The translations under genes were made by a program, and so were the position numbers. Below the pieces are notes generated by a model that saw only the letters and a list, made by a program, of their open reading frames with translations, was not told the origin of the DNA and ran no database searches. A stretch of DNA of 64,000 nt, from the NCBI GenBank assembly GCA_017470605.1, contig JAFUYH010000013.1, positions 1 through 64,000 of the forward strand, written 5' to 3'. The stretch's first letter is position 1. Every line of letters starts with the position of its first letter. Below, one piece after another: positions 59,550 through 64,000 of this stretch. Source of the DNA: Treponema sp. GTDB lineage: Bacteria; Spirochaetota; Spirochaetia; Treponematales; Treponemataceae.

Positions 59550-59563
59550 TCTGAAAATAAACT

Positions 59564-59597
59564 CAAAAAAAATCCGGATAGAATCCGGATTTTTTTA
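59564..59597 (+). terminator. Terminator of the STAS/zinc-ribbon gene
   Basis: AATCCGGAT (59571-59579) pairs with ATCCGGATT (59583-59591) around AGA, flanked by an A-run before and seven T after. Strong and nearly symmetric, so it can serve both strands. Confidence 0.9.
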
Positions 59598-59620
59598 TTT
59601 AACCCGCCTTTAAATTCTTT

Positions 59621-59948
59621 TCTGCGTGAAACAAAAAAATGTGAAACACAAACTGTTGAGGAAATGTGGATAACTTGTATATAACTTGCGGAAAAAGTCT
59701 CATGAAACAATCTGCGTGAAACATTTTTTTCAGCAGAAAAAAATCATTTTTAACCCTCTTAAATAATAATTCCTTATAATATATAGACTTACACATGAAC
59801 AAATCTCTTTTTTGCAAATTTCTGATTTTTTTTCTAAAAAGTACTTGACATCAACTTATGAACAGTATTTGAGTATAAATTGTGGATAACTTGTGTAAAT
59901 CTTGCGGAAAATATGTGTATTTGTGTGTAAATCCTATAAAAATGATAA
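59621..59948. other. DnaA-box-rich AT-rich intergenic region
   Basis: About 330 bases with no gene. It has two perfect DnaA boxes (TGTGGATAA, the complement of TTATCCACA) at 59665-59673 and 59881-59889. Each box is the start of a near-identical 30-base direct repeat, TGTGGATAACTTGT then TTGCGGAAAA, 216 bases apart. Weaker boxes include TTGTGTAAA, TGTGTGTAA and TTACACATG. GTGAAACA occurs at 59625, 59641 and 59715, with ATGAAACA at 59702. The middle (59750-59860) is very AT-rich. This looks like an origin or a DnaA-titrating site. dnaA and dnaN, which usually flank oriC, are not in the window, so oriC is only a possibility. Confidence 0.55.
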
Positions 59949-60027
59949 GGGGATGACTAATAAGATTTGGGACTGCGGTCATTGAGTTTGTCGAAACCAC
60001 CGCATTACTTACTTATTAGTCATCCCC
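59949..60027 (+). repeat. Dispersed TIR element, copy D, short form
   Basis: 79 bases with perfect terminal inverted repeats: GGGGATGACTAATAAG (59949-59964) and CTTATTAGTCATCCCC (60012-60027). The inside has one mixed hairpin: the left arm GCGGTCATTGAG of the first hairpin and the right arm CGAAACCACCGC of the second. Both ends carry the same change (GACTAA for GTCTAA and its complement), so the terminal repeats have co-varied. Confidence 0.9.
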
Positions 60028-60036
60028 ATTAAAAAA

Positions 60037-60651
60037 TCAGACAATTACGCCTTTTGTACTAGGAATTGCACCTTTTCTGCGTTCATCTATTTCTACGGCA
60101 GAACGGATTGCACGGCTTACAGCCTTAAAGCAGGCTTCAATTTTGTGGTGGTCGCTGCGGCCGCGGATTACGTCTATATGGAGGTTGCACTGGGCACTGC
60201 TGGTAAAGCCCTGCCAGAAATCTTCAAAGCAGTCTGTCTGGAAGCTGGCTTCCTTTCCGCCGCTCACGCTTACAAGAGGCATTCCCGTAAGGTTAGAATT
60301 GCACACAAGGTAAGGGCGGCCGCCAAAGTCTACGGCAGCCTGGGCAAGAGTTTCATCCATAGGGTAAATGAAAAAGCCTGAACGGAAGATGCCGGCACAG
60401 TCACCAAGCGCTTTTTTGAAACATTCACCAAGAACAATTCCTGTATCTTCTATTGTGTGGTGCTGGTCTACATTCAAGTCGCCCTTAATGGTGCCGCTTA
60501 AATCAAAAAGACCGTGCTTGCAGAAAGAGCGCAGCATGTGGTCAAAAAATCCGATAGGGTTTTCAACATCACATTTTCCGCTGCCATCCAGATTTAAGGT
60601 AAGTTCTATCTGGGTTTCACCAGTTACACGTTTTACACTTGCACTTCGCAT
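60037..60651 (-). CDS. hisB: Imidazoleglycerol-phosphate dehydratase
   Basis: Dehydrates IGP to imidazole acetol phosphate in histidine synthesis. 204 residues, monofunctional form. Metal-binding motifs: FDHMLRSFCKHG, DQHHTIEDTGIVLGECFKKA, HIDVIRGRSDHHKIEACFKA. The start overlaps the stop of hisG by one base. The other his genes in the window (hisAIE, hisD) are 27 kb away. It ends near the short TIR element. Confidence 0.95.
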   Translation of the reverse strand: MRSASVKRVTGETQIELTLNLDGSGKCDVENPIGFFDHMLRSFCKHGLFDLSGTIKGDLNVDQHHTIEDTGIVLGECFKKALGDCAGIFRSGFFIYPMDETLAQAAVDFGGRPYLVCNSNLTGMPLVSVSGGKEASFQTDCFEDFWQGFTSSAQCNLHIDVIRGRSDHHKIEACFKAVSRAIRSAVEIDERRKGAIPSTKGVIV

Positions 60652-61523
60652 TACAGCATCACCTTTCTTAATTCATATTCTACAATATCTGTTGCACCAA
60701 GACTCTGGAGTTTTGGAAGCAGGGTCGGTACTTCAGATTTTTTAACTGCAATCTTAATTGCATAGCCGTTTCCGCCAAAAAGAGGAGAAACGGTCGGGCT
60801 CTTCATGCTCGGGATGCCTTTTATAAGGGTGTCAAACTTGTCTTCGGCACAGTTCATTTCCAGCATTACGCGGCTGCGGGCATTCAAAACAGTTTCAAAG
60901 AGCATTTTAAGCTCCATGATTTTCTGTTTTTTGCCTTCATCTGCCATGGCGGCCTTTGAAGCATACATTCTGGTAGAAGATTCCATCAGGGTATCTACAA
61001 TTTTAAGGCGGTTTGCCTTAAGTGAAGAGCCTGTAGAAGTGTTGTCTATCAGAATCTGGGCAATTGAATCATCTGTATCCTGAACAAAACCTTCAGAAGT
61101 TCCCCAGGTGCGGAAAATCGTTCCTTCAATCTTTTTGTCTTCTACCCATCTGCGGCTAAGGTTCTGGTATTCAGTTGCAATAGTCACAGGATTTTTAAGC
61201 AGAGCAGCAAAATCACGGTTTTCTGGAATTGCGGCAACAATACGAACTCCGTCAAAACCTAAATCCATAATTTCAACAACGTCATTTTCAACGCCGTTTT
61301 CATAAACCCAATCCTTTCCTGAAAAACCAACGTCAGCCTTGTTTCCGGCAAGCAGAAGGCTTGTAATCTGAGGCTTTACAACCTGAAAAGCCAGGTCGTC
61401 CTGATTTGTTGTAGGAAAATATGTTCTGTCAGGAAGATAGATAGAAATGCCTACATCGCTCAAAAGTTCGTAAACTGATTCGTAAATTCTTCCTTTTGCA
61501 AGTAATATCTTTAATTTATCCAT
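60651..61523 (-). CDS. hisG: ATP phosphoribosyltransferase, long form
   Basis: First step of histidine synthesis: ATP + PRPP. 290 residues, the long HisG type with its own C-terminal regulatory domain (about 215-290), so HisZ is not needed. Catalytic part: LKILLAKGRIYESVYELLSD, ADVGFSGKDWVYEN, and the PRPP site DNTSTGSSLKANRLKI. The start is the ATG at 61521-61523; an upstream TTG frame extension is unlikely. A TATACT box ends six bases before the ATG, so the transcript looks leaderless. Expected to be inhibited by histidine. Confidence 0.94.
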   Translation of the reverse strand: MDKLKILLAKGRIYESVYELLSDVGISIYLPDRTYFPTTNQDDLAFQVVKPQITSLLLAGNKADVGFSGKDWVYENGVENDVVEIMDLGFDGVRIVAAIPENRDFAALLKNPVTIATEYQNLSRRWVEDKKIEGTIFRTWGTSEGFVQDTDDSIAQILIDNTSTGSSLKANRLKIVDTLMESSTRMYASKAAMADEGKKQKIMELKMLFETVLNARSRVMLEMNCAEDKFDTLIKGIPSMKSPTVSPLFGGNGYAIKIAVKKSEVPTLLPKLQSLGATDIVEYELRKVML

Positions 61524-61529
61524 GCGGAT

Positions 61530-61577
61530 AGTATATAGAAGAAATGATTTGATTTCAACTTGCAAAAGTGAGATAAT
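61530..61577. promoter_or_regulatory. Overlapping divergent promoters of hisG and the SGNH gene
   Basis: Minus strand: -35 TTGAAA (61553-61558), 17 bases, -10 TATACT (61530-61535), ATG at 61523. Plus strand: -35 TTGATT (61549-61554), 17 bases, -10 GATAAT (61572-61577), ATG at 61584. The two -35 boxes overlap, so polymerase on one side should exclude the other. Both -10 boxes end 6 bases before their start codons, and neither gene has a Shine-Dalgarno. Confidence 0.65.
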
Positions 61578-61583
61578 ATAAGT

Positions 61584-62297
61584 ATGGAAAATCTTTCAAT
61601 TGTAGTTTTTGGAGACTCAATTTTAAAAGGCGTTGTAACCATTCCTGAGTCAAAAAATCTTTTTGACGTTACAGAAAATGATTCTCTTTCGCTGGCTCAA
61701 AAAGCACTCGGTTTTGACCTGGATAACCGCTCTATCTATGGCAACATAACTTCAAAAGGTCTTGTAAAACTTCAGAAATACCTGGAAAAAGGAGGAAGTG
61801 CCGACCTCTGCGTTATTGAATTTGGCTCCAACGACTGCGATTATGACTGGAATATATTTGCCCCAGATGCCATTCTGCCGGCTTTTGAAACCATTCAGCC
61901 AAAAGTTCCGCTGGAGTCTTATCTAGAAAATCTGGACACCATGGTAGAGCTCTGCCGTAAAAGCAGCATTACCCCTCTTATTATGAATCTGATTCCTTAT
62001 ATCTGTGATAAATGGTTCAAGACAATAGCAAAAGGCCATGATGAAGAAGCCATTCTGAACTTTCTTGGCGGAAGTGCAGAAAAACTAGGGAAGAATCAGA
62101 AAGTTTATTACAAGGCCCTCATGGATTTTGCGGCAAAAAATAAGGTTCAGGTAATTGATGTCTGGACTCTCTTTTCAGAAATGGAAGAAAGTGAAAAATT
62201 TATGTGTGAGGACGGCATTCACCCTAACGAAGCAGGCTACCAGAAGATGTCTGAACTCTGGATTGAACGTCTTCCAAAAATCACAAAAGAATTCTAA
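61584..62297 (+). CDS. SGNH/GDSL-family hydrolase
   Basis: 237 residues. Block I GDSILKG with the nucleophilic Ser, the block III-like FGSNDCDYDW with Asn, and block V DGIHPNEAGYQKMSE with the catalytic Asp and His, so the triad is complete. No signal peptide, so cytoplasmic. Such enzymes are esterases or acetylhydrolases; the substrate is not readable. Its promoter overlaps that of hisG. rnhA follows after 9 bases and probably shares the transcript. Confidence 0.88.
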   Translation: MENLSIVVFGDSILKGVVTIPESKNLFDVTENDSLSLAQKALGFDLDNRSIYGNITSKGLVKLQKYLEKGGSADLCVIEFGSNDCDYDWNIFAPDAILPAFETIQPKVPLESYLENLDTMVELCRKSSITPLIMNLIPYICDKWFKTIAKGHDEEAILNFLGGSAEKLGKNQKVYYKALMDFAAKNKVQVIDVWTLFSEMEESEKFMCEDGIHPNEAGYQKMSELWIERLPKITKEF

Positions 62298-62306
62298 AAT
62301 CTGCGT

Positions 62307-62756
62307 ATGGATGAAATTACTATTTATACAGACGGCGGCTGCCATGGAAACCCAGGTCCTGGAGGCTGGGCAATAGTTGTGATTGCAGGAGGCATTGCAA
62401 AACAGCTTTCCGGCGGCGAAAAGATGACTACAAACAACCGCATGGAACTTATGGCGGCAATAAATGCCCTTACAGTAATTCACAACACTCCAGACTTTGC
62501 AGGCTGCCATATCACCATAAACATAGACAGTCAGTATGTAAAAAACGGAATTACCACATGGATAAAAAGCTGGAAGGCAAAAGGCTGGAAAACCGCAGAT
62601 AAGAAGCCGGTAAAAAACCAGGATTTGTGGGTACAGCTGGATCAACTGAATGCAAGCCTGAATGTAAGCTGGAACTGGGTAAAAGGTCATGCAGGAGTTG
62701 AATACAACGAAGTATGCGACCAGCTCTGCCAGATGGAAATAGCAAAATTTGAATAA
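62307..62756 (+). CDS. rnhA: Ribonuclease HI
   Basis: Degrades the RNA of RNA-DNA hybrids, helping remove primers and R-loops. 149 residues, normal. The four acidic catalytic residues are in YTDGGCHGNPG, NNRMELMAAINAL, TINIDSQYVKNGI and AGVEYNEVCDQL, with the conserved His in WVKGHAG. Begins 9 bases after the SGNH gene, without a clear ribosome site of its own. Confidence 0.96.
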   Translation: MDEITIYTDGGCHGNPGPGGWAIVVIAGGIAKQLSGGEKMTTNNRMELMAAINALTVIHNTPDFAGCHITINIDSQYVKNGITTWIKSWKAKGWKTADKKPVKNQDLWVQLDQLNASLNVSWNWVKGHAGVEYNEVCDQLCQMEIAKFE

Positions 62757-62826
62757 AAATCAAAAATAATCATAAAAAAATTAAAAATGCTTCGTAAAAT
62801 GACATATAGCAGACTATTAATAATAT

Positions 62827-63777
62827 ATGAAGTATTTTTATTTTTATATTTACATTTTTTTGCAGGCAGCAGTCTTTCTGATTTTTACTTCCTGTACTTT
62901 TTGGGAAAATCATGTTCCAGAAGAAAGTCTGGAAATTCAGCTTCCGCAATGGCCGCCTGCAGACCTGCAAAAAGAAAATTACCCTCCCCTTTCCAGATGG
63001 CTCATCAAAATAGAAAGTACAGGCCTCAGAAACGAAAGTCAAAGTTTCAGTTTTTTTACCAATGAAAAATCATTTACACTGAATATAGAAAAAAATGTTC
63101 CGGCCGCAATAACTGCCCGTCCAGTCACAATAAGCGGAGGAAAGGAAAGCACTTTTTTTAAAGCTGCAGGAATGATTTATCCTGAAAGAAAAATCTACCT
63201 TACATGGGAAGGAGGTTTTCTGGCAGAAATAATGCAGAGACTTATGCAAAGCAGAAGGGAAACCGGCCTTACAGATGCCCACATAAAAGACTTTCTGGCA
63301 TCATTTAACTGGAAAAAGGCCCAGGACATGATAGATGCTAAAATTACAAAGGCACTGGCAGAAGAAAGCGGCACTTTTTATAATCCATGGCTTACAGACG
63401 CTTCTGAAATTCCTGCAAAAATCAGTTTTGGTCATTTTAAAACAGAAGACTTGAACAACAAAAACTGCATGACCCTTAATACAGATTTTTTTGAAGAAAA
63501 AATTTTATCTTCCTTTGTTCTGGAAAACAACTTTATAGCAGAAAAAAATAAGGTCTTAATAAAAAAGGATGTCCTGAATCTATTTTACTCACCGCAAGAT
63601 TATGGTATCATTCTGGAAGGCAGTTCGGAAAAAAATCTGTCAGTTCGCCCCTGTAATCTGCCGATATATTTAGAAGAAACGACGACTTATGAAAAGACTA
63701 GCGGCATTTATAATTCCGGGAATATTAATGATTATTCTAGCGTCCTGCAAAGGCAAAGCGCCCCAGAATCAAAGTGA
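62827..63777 (+). CDS. Predicted lipoprotein, family unknown
   Basis: 316 residues. A long aromatic hydrophobic start ends in FLIFTSCTFWEN, a lipobox-like site with Cys23. The mature part has a middle region of polar helices (GGFLAEIMQRLMQSRRETGL, FLASFNWKKAQDMIDAKITK) and beta-rich ends. I do not recognise it. No Shine-Dalgarno precedes the ATG. The next gene, also a lipoprotein, starts inside its last 30 codons in another frame, so the two form a pair, perhaps a surface or periplasmic complex. Confidence 0.6.
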   Translation: MKYFYFYIYIFLQAAVFLIFTSCTFWENHVPEESLEIQLPQWPPADLQKENYPPLSRWLIKIESTGLRNESQSFSFFTNEKSFTLNIEKNVPAAITARPVTISGGKESTFFKAAGMIYPERKIYLTWEGGFLAEIMQRLMQSRRETGLTDAHIKDFLASFNWKKAQDMIDAKITKALAEESGTFYNPWLTDASEIPAKISFGHFKTEDLNNKNCMTLNTDFFEEKILSSFVLENNFIAEKNKVLIKKDVLNLFYSPQDYGIILEGSSEKNLSVRPCNLPIYLEETTTYEKTSGIYNSGNINDYSSVLQRQSAPESK

Positions 63778-64000
63778 AACAATAACAGAAACTCTTGAAA
63801 TAAAGGCTCAGAACCACACTTGGTATTATTTTACAGATCAGAGCTTTAGAGAAATTGATAAGATTCAGCACGTTCCCTTCAAGCAGCCCCTTCCCTGGAC
63901 AGAAACAATCAGAATTTCCTCTGCCAACAATTCTGCAGATTCTGATGAAGAAATCTGCAAGGCCTATGCGGTTGTAAACAGACTTGGCATACTCTGTTTT
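63689..64000 (+). CDS. Second lipoprotein, cut by window edge
   Basis: The first 104 codons of a frame that runs off the right edge. MKRLAAFIIPGILMIILASC is a classic lipoprotein signal with Cys20 and KGKAP after it. The start lies inside the preceding lipoprotein gene (89-base overlap), with AGAAG just upstream, so it is co-translated. The visible mature part (NHTWYYFTDQSFREIDKIQH) is not recognised. Confidence 0.65.
   Translation, partial: MKRLAAFIIPGILMIILASCKGKAPQNQSETITETLEIKAQNHTWYYFTDQSFREIDKIQHVPFKQPLPWTETIRISSANNSADSDEEICKAYAVVNRLGILCF

Noticed and set aside
61523-61584. Histidine leader-peptide attenuator for hisG
   Set aside because: The predicted RNA starts at the hisG ATG. There is no room for a leader peptide and no His-codon run or terminator.

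Overview
The window looks like chromosomal DNA of a Treponema-type spirochaete, most likely a host-associated, plant-sugar-fermenting one. This is inferred from gene content, not from a marker gene. Supporting signs are a moderately low GC content, many lipoproteins, SpoIIE-type phosphatases with STAS proteins, CheR/CheB, a HisA-HisI-HisE fusion, an AroD-AroE fusion, and the KDPG pair eda-kdgK. I see no rRNA, tRNA, CRISPR or complete insertion sequence.

Layout. 484-3660: thiBPQ, a thiamine ABC transporter under a TPP riboswitch. 3687-7364: an outer-membrane-type barrel, thrH, a YibQ-like deacetylase and tsaD. 7397-10344: aromatic block (DAHP synthase, prephenate dehydrogenase, O-methyltransferase) preceded by a complete tyrosine attenuator. 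10351-12985: an S41-like lipoprotein divergent from a 34-residue peptide gene and a membrane-bound HTH regulator, with three helically phased GGTACT repeats between them. 13006-14830: a radical SAM protein and adk. 15039-15338: an array of four hairpins. 15516-17674: lemA and two TPM proteins. 17895-20936: znuACB and a lipoprotein under a Fur/Zur-like operator. 20943-23776: miaB operon. 24050-24652: Mpi-like invertase.

24669-33737 is a long minus-strand run: hisAIE, hisD, def, fmt, PASTA protein, aroDE, rpiA and an RluA-family enzyme. It is followed by two PP2C phosphatases with a STAS protein (33848-38098), grpE-dnaK-dnaJ (38200-42095), a prenyl synthase group (42259-44149), cheR-cheB (44146-46223), a PadR/HAAS/DUF4097 module (46377-48296), kdgK and eda, a second pseudouridine synthase, a receptor-GGDEF protein, a degenerate radical-SAM-like protein, asnA, apt, two large membrane proteins, a STAS/zinc-ribbon protein, a DnaA-box-rich intergenic region, hisG-hisB, an SGNH hydrolase, rnhA and two lipoproteins, the last cut by the window edge.

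Three themes run across the window. (1) A dispersed element with GGGGATGTCTAATAAG terminal inverted repeats occurs at four sites, with a fifth related hairpin. (2) Several genes have a good -35/-10 promoter whose -10 box ends only 6-9 bases before the ATG, with no Shine-Dalgarno, suggesting leaderless transcripts. (3) Many intergenic regions carry strong palindromes. The most complete new regulatory circuit is the tyrosine attenuator at 7397-7568. The most speculative possible system is the peptide/membrane-regulator/peptidase locus at 10351-12985. All functions are read from sequence motifs and family knowledge; no database search was run.
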